Positions 13,020-24,135 of a stretch of 64,000 nt of DNA are shown in pieces (position 1 is the first letter of the stretch; each line of letters opens with the position of its first letter). Source of the DNA: Micrasema longulum (taxonomy: Eukaryota; Arthropoda; Insecta; Trichoptera; Brachycentridae); NCBI GenBank assembly GCA_022494885.1, contig JAGVSM010002361.1:248001-312000 (forward strand). The letters run 5' to 3'. Made by a program: the position numbers and the translations under genes. The notes under the pieces were generated by a model. It was given only the letters and a program-made list of their open reading frames with translations. It was not told the origin of the DNA and made no database searches.

Positions 13020-13119
13020 ATGAAATTCAACGTTGATGAATTATTTCTTGGACTTTTTACACTTTTATCAATAGTGGAGTTTGCTGACGCTGAAGCTAAG
13101 GATATGAACGAAATGAGGG
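13020..13119 (+). other. Candidate first coding exon with signal-peptide-like start
   Basis: An ATG at 13020 preceded by tcaaa opens a frame of 33 codons that ends exactly at a good splice donor (AGGG then GTAAGC, GT at 13120-13121). The start has a hydrophobic core (LFLGLFTLLSIVEFA) followed by small residues (ADAEA) where a signal peptidase could cut. Against it, the n-region contains acidic residues and the segment is short, so a chance open frame is possible. If real, the family-C LINE tail just downstream would lie in its first intron. The protein is not recognised. Confidence 0.25.
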
Positions 13120-13168
13120 GTAAGCAATTTCTTATGATTTTATAAATAAACGCATAGTTCATCAACAC

Positions 13169-13704
13169 TTGATGAACAATGCGTTCATCCGTTGTCCTCT
13201 TCGCTATACTAGATTAAATTCCCTTTTTTTATGTACCAACTTGATTAGACGTACCTGTAGAAATTATAACGGACTCAGTATTGATGTAGACATTTTTAAC
13301 TGCACGTTGCATTTGTACAGAAAATTTCTTCACGGGGTCGATTATTTGGGATAGTTGCTGAATGTACATCTTGAGTGGTTTATGCTATGTATATGTGCCA
13401 CATGTAATATATATGTTTGTGTATGTTTTATATGTGCGTTCATGTGTGTGCGTGGATGGCTCGGAGTGTACATTCGGTATTTTTATTTATTTTAATTTAT
13501 TATCTCCATGGAAAATGCAAATGTCAACAATTATTCTTTTCTCACTTAAAATTCTTATTTATTTTTTATTTTTTGTCACATTTAATGTTTATATCTTTTT
13601 AATTTATGAAAACTTAATTGGTCTTTTTATGTTAAAAAATTGTTGTTTTTAGTACTTATTTTGTATGACTGTATGTTTTCTAAATAAAATAAATAAATAA
13701 ACAC
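13169..13704 (+). mobile_element. LINE family C, C-terminal tail and 3' UTR
   Basis: A 61-codon frame (13169-13354) ends with the family-C pattern RN-Y-N-x-L-S-I-D-V-D-I-F-N, related to the tails at 6480-6590 and 56580-56660. The T-rich 3' UTR ends in ctgtatgttttctaaataaaat and an (AAATA)n tail at about 13690-13704, close to the ends at 41750-41780 and 56950-56985. It is 5' truncated and carries no catalytic domain. Confidence 0.6.
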
Positions 13705-14547
13705 AAGCATATATCTCCTTACACATTTGATTTACAAATGTAAAAAAATATCCGAATGTAAAAAGCTTATAATTCTACCTTATAGTAAACAATTAAAGCA
13801 CCCATTTTTTCCCGAAACTGTTCATAAAAACTTGTCATTTTTCAGTTTAACATATTCACTATCAATTTTTTTTAAACGAATTAAGCGAAAATTTAATATC
13901 TCTTTACAATCAAACCGCGAAAATAGCAAAACATTGAAACTTTAAAAGCTTGCCTTGTGCCCCATACAGTATTGTCATTGTGTATTGTGATCAATCAAAT
14001 ACATATGGTCAGTACTGTTACTTTTTTCTTATTTCTCAATATGACAGTGAAGGTATACAGTGTTAGTTCCAAATTGAGACTACGGTCATCTCCAGGTCCC
14101 GTTTCTGAAAAGAAAAAAAACTTACTTATACAAACAAAACTAACAACGACTCAAAACCCAAATACATAAGTGAAACATTTGAATAATTTTCCCTATACAA
14201 CATACACTGAAGCAACAGAAGAAAAACAATACGTATACCAAAGCACATAAGTACATCAAATTATCAAGGCACTACTGGCAAAGTCCTATCACGGATCCTA
14301 ACATGATCTCTATCGATCTCAGGCAAAATTACATCTCGTTATAACACTGGTCTTTCGCGAAAACCCTAATTTTCCTAATACCAACAGTAGAAACAATCCT
14401 GTGCGAAGACCCTAATTGTCCTAACAACCTTTCAAACCTTGGAGCAGACGGAACATGTCCTATAGCATGGTCAGCGTGCAGTTCTCTTAAGTTAGTCTAC
14501 TATTTAGATTTGTAATTTGCCACTTCCCTTCTATAGGACAAGAACAT
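13705..14547. other. Gene-free DNA
   Basis: Two overlapping open frames (13727-13945 and 13957-14169 +) have no recognised domain. GC rises slightly near 14240-14480 without an assignable feature. Confidence 0.35.
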
Positions 14548-14622
14548 ACTACAATTATAATTGTTAAGTAACGTGTACAATTATAATTGTTAAGTAACAT
14601 ACTATAATTGTTAAGTAACGTG
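14548..14622 (+). repeat. Short tandem repeat, three copies
   Basis: The block ataattgttaagtaac(g/a)t occurs three times in succession, spaced about 25-28 bases apart; the third copy is shortened. It is a local duplication with no evident role. Confidence 0.85.
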
Positions 14623-14715
14623 TTGTTTTATTTAAAGGTTTTTTTTTCTAGAACATTTATTTGATCGTTTTTCTATTTATTAGAAAAGACTTGTTAAATA
14701 AACCAGAAATTTTTT

Positions 14716-15779
14716 TGCGCATTTGTCGATCTGCAAAATGCATTTAATAAAGTTGACAGAGAGAAATTGTGGAAGATTTAATCGGAGTATGGAGTGAATG
14801 GTAATCTGACAAGGGCTATTGCATCACTGTACAAGGATAGCACAGCATGTGTAAAGGTGAATGGGTCATTCGTGTCGTGGTTTAACATTCCTAAAGGAAT
14901 CAAACAGGGATATGTAATGTCATCATGGTTGTTCAACGTATACATCGATAATTGCATGAAAAAACAGAATTTTTTTGAAATGGGAGTGAAATTGAGTGGT
15001 ATAACTGTTTACGGTCTTCTGTATGCTGATGATGCCGTGTTTCTTGCTAGCAGCAAAGAAGACCTGCAATTCTTGGTAACAAAAGATGTATGCAAGAAAA
15101 GCGATTTGCTTATGAATGTTGATAAATCGAAAGTGATGGTTTTTGAAACGGATGAAAATATAACTAAATGTAAAATCAATATGAACGGAGATATTCTTAA
15201 TCAGGTAGAAGAATTTGTGTATCTGGGAAGTATGTTTACTAGGGATGGAAAGACTAAGAAAGATATTGAAAGGAAAGTGAGTGCCAGGAACAGGATGAAC
15301 GGTGCACTGAAATCTACTTTGGCAAACAAATGATTATCGCAGGAAGAAAAACTAGCAGTTCACAAAAGAGTTCTAGTGCCAACTCTAATGTATGGGACCA
15401 AAGTAGGTCAAGGTCAGGTCAGAAAAATATCGACCAAAGGAGGTCAAATGCTGTCAAAATGCGATTCCTCGGGCAAATGTGTTGTGTAACGATATATAAC
15501 AGGTGCTCAAATGCCGAGATCCGTGAACTATGTACGGCTGAGTCATGTCATCATATCGACAGATTCAAGAAAGGGGTGCTTCGTTGGTTTGGACATGTAG
15601 AACGAATGGACAGCGAAAGAACGGCTAAAAGGATCTACGATGCAAATTTTGATGGATGCAGAAAATAAGAAAGACCGAGAAAGACATGGCACGATTAAGT
15701 CTATCAAAAACTTGAAGATGGACATGTCAAGAGAAGGAATAATCGGCTTGCGTGCATGAGAAGATGTATGAATATAGAG
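14716..15779 (+). pseudogene. LINE E reverse transcriptase, 5'-truncated and frameshifted
   Basis: The remnant starts inside RT motif A (AFVDLQNAFNKVD from 14719; catalytic Asp at 14728-14730), meets an in-frame TAA, then continues in the same frame at 14794-15333 with motif B (GIKQGYVMSSWLF, Pro replaced by Trp) and motif C YADD. The thumb follows (EEFVYLGSMFTRDGKTKKDI). After 15333 the frame shifts at least twice: LSQEEKLAVHKRVLVPTLMY is in another frame, and RFLGQM...LRWFGHVERMDSERTAKRIY is in the frame ending at 15668. The final RPRKTWHD part lies beyond a further stop. It is a dead copy. Related tails are at 16872 and 34462. The C-terminal LRWFGHVERM...RPRKTW layout is typical of RTE-like and related LINEs; the exact clade is uncertain. 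Confidence 0.88.
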
Positions 15780-16040
15780 CGTTGCCGAGTATATGAAATA
15801 ATTTGATCATATCACTTCACAACGATAAAGGATTTAGCTCTTTACCTTCATTTAAATCAACAGATAAAAGAGTCGAAGAAATATGGTTGCTCAAACATTG
15901 ACAAAACGGTGAATGCTACACAGTGTGTAAAGTGGCCACTTAAACCAGCCAATGGCAGGTCGTAAGCCTTGTAAATACCTTGACTTCCATATTTCCTTCT
16001 CTTAAATGTTCTACATCCCTGTTGTAATTTGTTACGCTTT
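15780..16040 (-). repeat. K unit, reverse copy abutting LINE E
   Basis: Starting at gttgcc (15780), the reverse complement of the K-unit end, it runs through a tcagctcttta-like block, a perfect aagtggccactt dyad near 15938 and the cttctcttaaatgtt block that pairs with the unit's aacatttaagagaag start. It begins exactly where LINE E homology stops. Confidence 0.75.
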
Positions 16041-16174
16041 TTTTAGTTGAAGAAAAACCGTACAGTTTTTTTAAACTGACATGAAAACTTTAAAAACCTA
16101 AAATAAAAGGACTGCTTCATTTAAAACGGGATATATCGCCACTCACACAAAAGTAATAATTTTTTGCTTGCATT

Positions 16175-16430
16175 GTTGAGTGGTATAGTTAATGGCGCGT
16201 TCGTTTACCATGTTTGTAGCCTTGGTTCGATTCCTAGCTGGGTGAGCGTACAATATCGGTTTTAAAGGTGGTTTTACTCGGCAACATTTCACTCTTTCTG
16301 GACTGGCGCTTGAAACGTAAGACTGTCCGGCTTACCTTTCATAAAACGAAAAATTTCGAGATACACTGGAATTGACATATCAATGCAGTGTAGTATGCGC
16401 CATTTTGTGCGGCTAAATGATAAAGTCGAA
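16175..16430 (+). repeat. (GAT)n-tailed SINE, diverged full length
   Basis: A tRNA-like head with a good B box (ggttcgattcctag) is followed by the body ctggactggcgcttgaaacg and the 3' block tatcaatgcagtgtagtatg, then gccattttgtgcgg. The tail is reduced to aaatgataaag. Confidence 0.75.
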
Positions 16431-16871
16431 AAACAGAACGAAAATAAGTCTCTTTTGTATGTAAAAATATGAAAAATCGATCTTGAATTTAAAAGGGGCG
16501 TGTATTTTACAACCTTGTGAACTATAAACTAGGCGGGTCGAAAAGGGTGTAAGAAGATAAGCCTTGAATAGTTGTTTTTATTTAAACTCTAGCAACCCCC
16601 ATAAATTTGTGGTGTGTTTTTGAATGTGATATTTGTCATGTGAACGCGTATGAGGTTTTTGTTTAAAAACCTTTTTCAAGATAATTTAGCTTTTTAGAGA
16701 AAAATAATAAGTTTTAAAAAAAATCTTTCTAATACTGATTTTAATTTTCACATAATGTACTATCTTCAGTGGAAATTTGAAATGTTGTGAGGGACAAAGC
16801 GTTAATTTTTCAAGGAAGAAAAACGATAGACTGTTTTTTTTCCGAAAAATAAAAACTGATTTTCTTTGTAA

Positions 16872-16962
16872 AAATATGACAAGATGTATGAATGTGGAAG
16901 AAACTAGGAATGTATGTGAGGAATTGAAATTGAAAGGAATTGAAACATTTTTTCTGCGAACT
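16872..16962 (+). pseudogene. LINE E C-terminal scrap
   Basis: The frame here reads TRCMNVEETRNVCEE, matching RRCMNVEEATSVCKD of the better preserved LINE E end at 34612-34660. It runs into a K-unit fragment at about 16965. Only about 25 codons are alignable. Confidence 0.6.
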
Positions 16963-16964
16963 GG

Positions 16965-17032
16965 AGTGATGGTAATGTTTAAGTGGCCACTTTACACACT
17001 GTAACATTCAGCATTCTGCATATTTTTGAAAA
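16965..17032 (+). repeat. K-unit core fragment
   Basis: It contains the perfect aagtggccactt (16981-16992), tacacactgtaacattc and attctgcatat, as in the core of the full unit at 51320-51370. Both ends are truncated. Confidence 0.75.
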
Positions 17033-17330
17033 TCAAATGTAATCACGACGAAAGTCTGTAAGACAATAACGGAAAATTCAGACAATTACCCGTAAATTAA
17101 AATATATTACGCGCGTGTTGTATTTTTATTAAATTATACGTAATTGATAAATAATTATTTATTTGATATTAATTATTTATTGATATATACTTAAAGTTCT
17201 GCCTAGGTTTTTTTTTAAATGTTTTTTTAGAAAAATTTATAAATAATTTTATTGCCGTTGAAAATATTCACTTCGAGTCTTTGCATACTTTTGCACCCTT
17301 CCCGAACCAATTTTCTAAACCGTAATTCTA

Positions 17331-17745
17331 CTATGGTGGTAATATCTCCAAACATGGTTGTGGGACGCTTCTACAGCTTCTGAGGTGATAAAAATCACAT
17401 TCGAAGCATTTTTTTTTGATATTCAGAAACACCACGAAGTTTTTATGTAATAAACCATGTGAACACGGGCAATGAGACATTGAATCTACGTTTTTCTCCA
17501 TTATTTGACGTGCTGTGTGAGAGCTGGTACTATCATGGCGAAGGATGCTGCGACGTTTTTGGTTGCTTCTCATGATCTCATCGATGACTTTTAGCAAACA
17601 AATTTTCGTTTACCATTCAGCATCAACAGTTCTTCAATTTCTCAAAGGAATGGTTGAAATATTAGTTATAAGTACAACTAAAGAAGAGCTTCGGGAACCA
17701 ATAATTTTTATTGGATTTGGTACATTTTGGAACACCCAAACAGTT
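17331..17745 (-). pseudogene. Mariner transposase C-terminal half, decayed
   Basis: Read on the minus strand, the frame begins with TVWVFQNVPNP (17739 downwards), a typical mariner block, passes two stops, and continues through KRRSILRHDSTSSHTARQ (the second catalytic Asp lies in RHD at about 17532-17534) to the region matching PYSPDLAPxDFFLF, where the third catalytic Asp is not conserved (HKNFVVF). With stops and a missing catalytic residue it cannot be active. Inverted repeats were not identified. A SINE adjoins its 5' side at 17764. Confidence 0.85.
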
Positions 17746-17763
17746 GATTTTTGCTTGGTTTCT

Positions 17764-18265
17764 CATCATCATCATTCTCTTTCCACACCTAATGGTGCAT
17801 AGGGCACTGCATTGATAACCAATCGCAGTGTTTTTTTATAATTTATGTTGCATGAAGGTAAGATTATCAGTCTTACGCTTCAGTTACCAGTCCAAGGCCT
17901 ATGAAATATTATATACGGACCAAAGGGGAGATTCGAATCTACCATAGACCGATTTGGTCAATTTCATTTCATGTACATAAGCATTCGACAAACTAACAAA
18001 AATGAATAAAATACACGAATGTGTAAAATATGTGTACGCGAAAACATGAATAAATTATTGCACGGTCATATATACCGCCAACGTTTTATTTTCCTGATGC
18101 CATATACAAGTAGGCGCTGGGGTCGTTTGGTCCCCCGCTCGGATCTAGTGTAGTTTTTGGATGCTTAGTGAGGGAAAGTTAAATAAATATTTCATAACAA
18201 TCATGTCGAGAATCGAACCCAAGACCTCTTGCATACTAGGCAAACCATTACACCCGAGGCCGGCG
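17764..18265 (-). repeat. (GAT)n-tailed SINE interrupted by a 0.26 kb insertion
   Basis: The 3' half (gatgatgatg tail at 17764, to about 17910) and the tRNA-like head half (about 18173-18265, B box rc gaatcgaacccaagacctct) are collinear with the intact minus-strand copy at 27544-27813, but are separated by 17911-18172. The insert includes a GC-richer end (ctggggtcgtttggtccccc) and belongs to no family I recognise. Confidence 0.75.
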
Positions 18266-18402
18266 CTTGGTTTCTAGCTTGTACGAATATATCTAAGTGT
18301 TCTCATCTATAACGTTGTATACGGAATGTGCAGTTCCTCGGCCGAGTTTTAAAGGATTTATTTACACGAGCCTTTTAATGAACTTCGACCTTTCCTATTT
18401 GT
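18266..18402. other. Unassigned spacer
   Basis: Short stretch with no recognised feature. Confidence 0.4.
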
Positions 18403-18680
18403 TTATTACAGTGATTTCTAAATATGACATTATTGATACATATTATGGAGCTGATAAGTCAAATAATGTTCTTGGAAATCTTTTACAAAAGCGATTCGTA
18501 ATAAGTCAAAAATAATCAATAACCGAATAAACAATATTTTCTTTAGTCAACTCCTGTCTAGTTTTTAAGATCGTATCCATTTGGCTTCACACTTTCCGTC
18601 ATTAAAAGAAAAATATCAGAAAATCACTTGATTTATTAGCTCCATATTATGTATAAATAATCTTATCACTGTAAAAATAA
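18403..18680. mobile_element. MITE-like inverted-repeat element
   Basis: The left arm (from ttattacagtgat at 18403 to gataagtcaaat near 18465) pairs with the right arm (about 18625-18678) as reverse complements. The best 34-base block (attattgatacatattatgg and on) agrees at about 29 positions. The roughly 160-bp interior has no coding signal. The ends carry CAGTGAT-like sequence, but no clean target duplication was seen. The superfamily is undetermined. Confidence 0.6.
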
Positions 18681-19385
18681 AATAGGATAGAATTCATTAG
18701 TTAAGTATACCTTAATAAAGAAGTTTGTATAGCTTTGAAACTGGTGGATAGTAAAAAAAGGGGGCTTAAAACAATTTTGTTTTATAGTTATCTTATTATA
18801 ATTAATAACCAAAAAGTTAGTGTTTTAAATATAAATTTTATATTCATTACATAATTAAGTTTTTTCATTTCTTTTTAGGATTGATTGAAGTGAACTTTAT
18901 CTCACGTAATATTTATCCAAAATAAAATATCTGGGTCATTTGTTAATTTTAAAATGGAACTAGACTAGGATAATTGATAAATTCTTGTATTTTTTAAGGT
19001 TACTAATGTTGAGATATAAACCGTTCAAAAATTATCACAATTTGAGATTTCCTAAATGTAGTTATTAAGAATTATTTAGATTATAATAATTAAATAAAAT
19101 ACGCGATGAAGATAACACACATAAAATTTATTTATCACTGAGTTAACACGGTAAAAATAATTTAGAATAAAAAACTTGAGAAATAAAACAATACGTATTT
19201 GCTGTGGGATGTCGGCGTGGAAAAGAGAGCGATATTTTTCGCGCTCGATGTTTTACAAAGTTTTGACAGCGCCCTCTGTTGACCGGTCTTGCATTCTATG
19301 CGGTGTTCAGTTAAATATAACTCCTCTTCCAGCCGATAAAGCTAGGCTGTATGTGACTATAGTATGTTACAGTTAGAAAATGTTT
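18681..19385. other. Gene-free DNA with a GC-richer island at 19190-19350
   Basis: Mostly AT-rich. Near 19260-19290 the motif agcgccctctgttgacc stands out in a GC-richer patch, and a 66-codon frame spans it (19176-19376 +), but no protein family is recognised. Confidence 0.35.
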
Positions 19386-19470
19386 TCAGACCTACTTACG
19401 TGAAATAATTCAGTCAGATTAATCTCATCCACATCAACGAATGTTTCAGCTCTTTATCATACTATGTGGA
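19386..19470 (-). repeat. K-unit fragment (3' part)
   Basis: This is the reverse complement of the atttatgcgggtgagattcatctgattgaattatttcac region of the K unit, with several changes and ending near a tcagctcttta block. The rest of the unit is missing. Confidence 0.6.
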
Positions 19471-19850
19471 AAACATCCCTTTTTATCTTATACCTTTATC
19501 ATACTATGTGAAAAATCTCCCTCGAGTTACAGTGTGGTTACTTAAGGTTAGAAAATGATAGCCTGATTGTCACTGTCTCTTTTCATCTTATTAAAATCAT
19601 GTGTTTCTTGTTTAGTGATCGAATTTGATAACATCTCTTTTTTTCAAATAAATGTTTTATATATTTGTCTCTAGGTACTTGATATTGTGTAATTTTCAGA
19701 GATCCCGGTGAAAAAAAACCATTTAAAATGATCTTATATACCTAAATACGTGATATTTTTTAATGTATTAAGGTTTAACTAAAGTATTACTCATAGTAGT
19801 TACCGAGATATTAGTGGATTTAATGCTATTTGCAACGCCGCGCCGGTCAC

Positions 19851-19942
19851 ATCGCAGGAACTAGCGGGTTAACTCCACGAAATTAAACAGATGGAAGCAG
19901 AGAAGCAAAAAGCAGAAACGATCGCTGATATGCTGCAGTCAC
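19851..19942 (+). other. Coding-like coiled-coil scrap, unassigned
   Basis: In the frame from cag at 19855, QELAG, a stop, then LHEIKQMEAEKQKAETIADM reads as a charged coiled coil in a GC-richer patch, similar in character to Gag-like or LINE ORF1 N-termini. It runs directly into a SINE tail. I cannot assign it to a specific element. Confidence 0.3.
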
Positions 19943-19990
19943 CAATATGGTGCCCTATGCGCCATTTGGTGCGGATAAAGGAATTTAAAA
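19943..19990 (+). repeat. SINE 3' tail fragment
   Basis: accaatatggtgccctatgc followed by gccatttggtgcggataaag is the 3' block of the (GAT)n-tailed SINE (compare 57865-57905). Only the last 45 or so bases are present. Confidence 0.65.
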
Positions 19991-20449
19991 TGTGGCATTA
20001 CTAAAAAATTCGGTAATCTCTTGACTTTTTGCTCATCAGCAATATATGGGTAGTCCTTAGGGGGTTGAATTTTAAGCTTTCACATCGTTATTCAGAAGCG
20101 AAGGGTTAAACTATTTGATTTTAGTTTGTTTTTAATTAATTCAGTGTTGCCACAAAATCAACAACGGTAGCTAACAAAGCCTACACAAATAACCGTTGCA
20201 GGGGATTGAAAAATGTATTTTAGTAGCGGTGCGCATAATCGATTGATAGAGATGTAACTGAATAGTTAATAACAGGATATGAGAATATCTGATTGATCGA
20301 CTAATCAAAACGTTTTTTTATTCGCATCTTATAAGGGACGGCATTGGTTCACTAATTGCGTGATATCATGATATTTTTGTTACAGGAATAGATAATAATA
20401 ATGGTTTTTTAACGTAACAAAACAATTCCCATAATCTACCATATATTAT

Positions 20450-21140
20450 TTAATTTTTATTTTATTTTATTTAATTAGAAAGCCAACAGACATTTATAAA
20501 TATATAAGATACAATTATACTATAAATACATATCATAAAGTCCAAATTAAAGCTTCCACATAATGTTTGTAATGTAAATGTTGTCACATAAAAATTATAC
20601 ATTACATAAAATAACTAATCATGCACAACTTATAATATTACTAAAAATGTCAATGTAATACATATTATTAAAACATTTGATTTAAAATAAATCTATACAC
20701 TGAACATTTATTATGTGCCTACATACAGAACTGCACATAACCTGCATAATACAGGCTGCGGATTCAAAGCACAACATTATAACTTGAATTTTTTTGTAGA
20801 TTTCATTTTTAAAAGAAGTTAAGGGTATGTTTTTAATATCAATACAATTTTATCGATGATTACACATATTGTAGGTTTTATTTACAAATGAATTTTGAAA
20901 AGATTTAGTGGAACATTTAGACATTTTAAATAGAGATTGGTTTCTGGTCTGCGTTACTGGGATTCTAAAATTAATAAGACGTAGAATCTTAGGGCAATCT
21001 ATCATGTTATTTAAAATTTGCCATGTTCCTGCAAGTTTGGAGAGTTTGGAGTTTAGGTAAGTTTGTAGATTCATCCGGACCTGTATTCAGAGCCAACCGT
21101 CTTTAATTGCAAAACGATATATTTTTTCATTGTTTGGATT
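20450..21140 (-). mobile_element. LINE family C, C-terminal end and 3' UTR
   Basis: A minus-strand frame at 20850-21074 includes ILNNMIDCPKILRLINFRIP, the family-C signature (I-D-x-P-x-[IL]-L-x-x-I-x-F-R-I-P), with a stop just downstream and a diverged 5' continuation to about 21140. Its 3' UTR runs left to the A-rich tail (AATTAAATAAAATAAAATAA on the minus strand) at about 20455-20480. It is 5' truncated, with no catalytic motifs. Confidence 0.7.
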
Positions 21141-21296
21141 CAATTCGGTTAGTGTATTTTTAGTATTGAGGGCTCGAAGCGGGAGATGCAAATTCTAATC
21201 AACTTCGAACATATGTAAAGTAAAGAATTCTAAGAGTACGCGCATGATTGAATTCACTCCCTATACGGAAGAGGAAACCTAACATTTGATATGATG

Positions 21297-21490
21297 TTAT
21301 GGTGATAGATTTCTTTGAATTATGTATAGTCTGCCTAACTAGATGCCCTCAGCTTTGAGGCAGAAATTTATACATGCAGTGCAAAATATTAATAAAACAT
21401 AACTACCTACTTGTGTACTTATAAGACAAATTAAACTTTCCATACTATATTATTATTTATAAATTTGTTTTACTCTTAAAAGGCTGTGCT
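21297..21490 (-). mobile_element. LINE family D 3' UTR fragment
   Basis: It matches the 3' UTR of the family-D copies at 25860-26050 and 48660-48760: gatagatttct, the hairpin arm tctgcct and its partner aggcaga, then the actacctact block. The coding end is absent. Confidence 0.7.
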
Positions 21491-22599
21491 GAAAAAATCC
21501 CCTGTAAGCAGTGATGTTACATTATGTTATATTAAGCAAAAGACTGAAAATTCTTCAATAAAGACATTTAAAGAAGAAATGTCCCCAGTCGGTGATTGAA
21601 ATCGTACACAATATTTTTTCTTCCAACCTTCAATAATAGTATTGCGCACTTTAATTAATTATCACGTAGTAATGCTGATATTGATATTTTTAACGATACA
21701 TTTAGTAATTATAGAAAAACTGTAAAGCAATTTATAAAATCAAATACTCACAAAAGTTAGTTAAGTAAAATAATTTGTAATAACCTGTTAGTAATAAATT
21801 TTATCACACAATAGAATTCAATTAAGCTAGCCAATTTTTTTTTAAATCTATTGGAAACTTTTCTTTCTTTATTTGTGCATGCTGTGTTTACATATAATTG
21901 ATGAACAATTTCTAAAATAACAATTTGTGATTATTACACCAATGTCAAATGTATTGTTTGTGAACCAAAATAAATAAAACCATTGAGTGATCACGTTTAA
22001 TTTATTTTTTTCCGTAATTTATTTATTGTAACAGTTATATAATTTAAGCCCGATAAAGTAAAATAAATTTAATATCATAACTACACCGGTCATTTAACTA
22101 GGGTATGCTTCCTGTTACTGCCAATATCCGACTGATTTGAACGAATGAGAAAAACAATAACGACTGAGGTTTTCTTTGTATTATGCATGGTACATGTACA
22201 TTGCCATCTGGATGCTATTATTCCTATCACACAAACACCGGCCACAGACCGGTGACTCTGTTTTCCTTGTTATAAGTTCTATTTAAGTGCTCTTTTTTAC
22301 AATTAAAAAGATCTATTGTTGTGTTGGTATTACTTTGATTCATTTCATCATTCTTCGCATGTCAAGGATAAATATTTTTTATAATAAAATCTTGCACCTT
22401 TATACAAATTTTACTTTACAAATCTGGTGTGATAATGTGTATTTAAAGGTTTAAATAATACAACTTCATCAATTAAAAAAAATAAGAGAGATGTATCAAG
22501 TCTTCTATCCTATATAAACTCATGTTACACCATAGGCCACACGAGAGTTAAGTAATTATTCTTCTAAAAAATAATACTCCTCTCTACCCACCAATAACC
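21491..22599. other. AT-rich gene-free DNA
   Basis: No shared repeat or coding signal recognised. Low-complexity A/T and a short GC-richer stretch at 22080-22260 only. Confidence 0.4.
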
Positions 22600-22735
22600 A
22601 CTTTTGTATAATTTTATTCAATAATTCAATCCTGGTCGTGATTTTACAATGTTTTGGCAATACATAGAATATTTTGGATGCCAAAAACTGGAAATTAATT
22701 CTGAAAAAGCTGAAATAATATCTCATCTAGCGTAA
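22600..22735 (-). mobile_element. LINE family D, C-terminal scrap
   Basis: Read on the minus strand it aligns with the C-terminal coding end at 26100-26170: the shared attttacaatgttt..ggcaa block and atattttgg. It is diverged and short. Confidence 0.55.
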
Positions 22736-22799
22736 ACCAGTTTTTTTTCTCCGGGAAAAAGAAGGCCAGATTATTTTTTAAATTTTAGCGTAAAATGGT

Positions 22800-23560
22800 T
22801 ATTTTCATAACATCTTATAGCCTAATTCCATAACCAATGACCTATAACCACTCATGGTTAATTCCATAATCGATAACCTATAACACAAGGTTAACCATTT
22901 ACTTCAACAATTATTTCCATTACCTGTGACATATAGCCAAGTGAGGGTTACCCTTACAGGACTCTGCAGATCGAATAAACGCCTTGCTAGAATGAATATT
23001 TAAATATGTAAAATCTGCAATGCAGATGATGACACGAATTTACACATGTTATAATATTATGAATGTGATTTAATATATCACGAAAGAAGCTGTATCCTCG
23101 GTGGACCATTGGTTAAACCTGGAGTGTTTAAGAGCAATCACCCCCTATCGAATAGTTCTTTAGTTTAAGGATTTGAGCTTGAAAGAAAAGATTAAGCGAC
23201 GTATATGAGAGCATTCAGTAGTCCGGTTTTGAAAATTTGTTTGAAAAGTTGTTGAAATCAATTTATGGGGACCCGTTCCAATAGCTCTACGTACGTAGGT
23301 TGCAGTGACGTCTAGAGCTTGTTTGGCACTGACCCCTGGCAAGAATAGAATAAGATAACCTATAACCGCCTGCACTGACGTTTAATCGATTATCATAAAA
23401 ACCTTTTTTTTATTCAAACCGAATATTAAAACCGATTTGTAAATCAATCGGATATTCATTCATTCTCCTAACCGGTTGTGCTTATAATCAAACACTTCGG
23501 TTATGAAAATAATCGAATACGTCGATTATTAAAATCGATTATGAGGGACTGTATTTTCGG
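22800..23560. repeat. Region of repeated ATAACC and AATCGATTAT motifs
   Basis: Direct short repeats of the type ataacctataac cluster at 22820-22960 and recur at 23352-23370. AATCGATTAT-type palindromes cluster at 23390-23550, the last being aatcgattatgagggactg. A similar gcgcataatcgat lies at 20230 and 60160. A 71-codon minus-strand frame at 23160-23375 lies between the clusters without a recognised domain. This may be a decayed DNA transposon, but its ends are not defined. Confidence 0.3.
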
Positions 23561-23934
23561 TATTTTTGCTCGCGGTAATCTCGATAGACCGTAATGCAAA
23601 CAAAAGAGTTTGTTTAAGATATTTTCTATTACCGTTGCAAATTATTCTCAAAACAACACAACATTTTATAGGTAAAATCCTAAAGGCCTTTTTTATAAAT
23701 CAGATTTTTTAAATTTTATATGGTTCAAAATAATTTAATTTAAACATTACAAAGCATATTTATAAAAGCCTACGGAATTTCTTATAAATTATTTTGCTTT
23801 TTGTCAAATCAAACTATCGTTTACCAGTTTTGCTTGGGGAGAGTGCTCTTGTTCAATCCTCAAACCAGTGAAAATAGCACAAAAATGGATCATGAAGATA
23901 ATTTTTTAAAAACCCAAGAGGTGTTCAACAGTAG

Positions 23935-24135
23935 ATCTATTCGCTGAGTTTAAGATATTGGATGTAAGACAGTTGTTTGTGAGGTGCCTACTGCTTAAAT
24001 TTTATGATTAATTAAGTGAGGTCAAAAGAACTTAACAAAATATGAACACTCGCACAGCAACACAATTAAACTGTATTTTCCGACTTGTATCAATTTTCTT
24101 TAGTTAAACAAAAGTACTCAAAATCAAAACAAATT
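23935..24135 (+). pseudogene. LINE family B C-terminal scrap
   Basis: The frame FAEFKILDVRQLFVRCLLLK, followed by stops and then NTRTATQL, has the same layout as the family-B tail at 39600-39730 (FPCIKMLGVRQFYL, then RNVRTR). It is heavily decayed. Confidence 0.5.

Noticed and set aside
13362..13652. 96-codon hydrophobic frame resembling a membrane protein
   Set aside because: It is a translation of the T-rich 3' UTR of a family-C LINE.
23160..23375. 71-codon minus-strand frame with a hydrophobic start
   Set aside because: No recognised family; it lies between clusters of repeated motifs and is probably chance.
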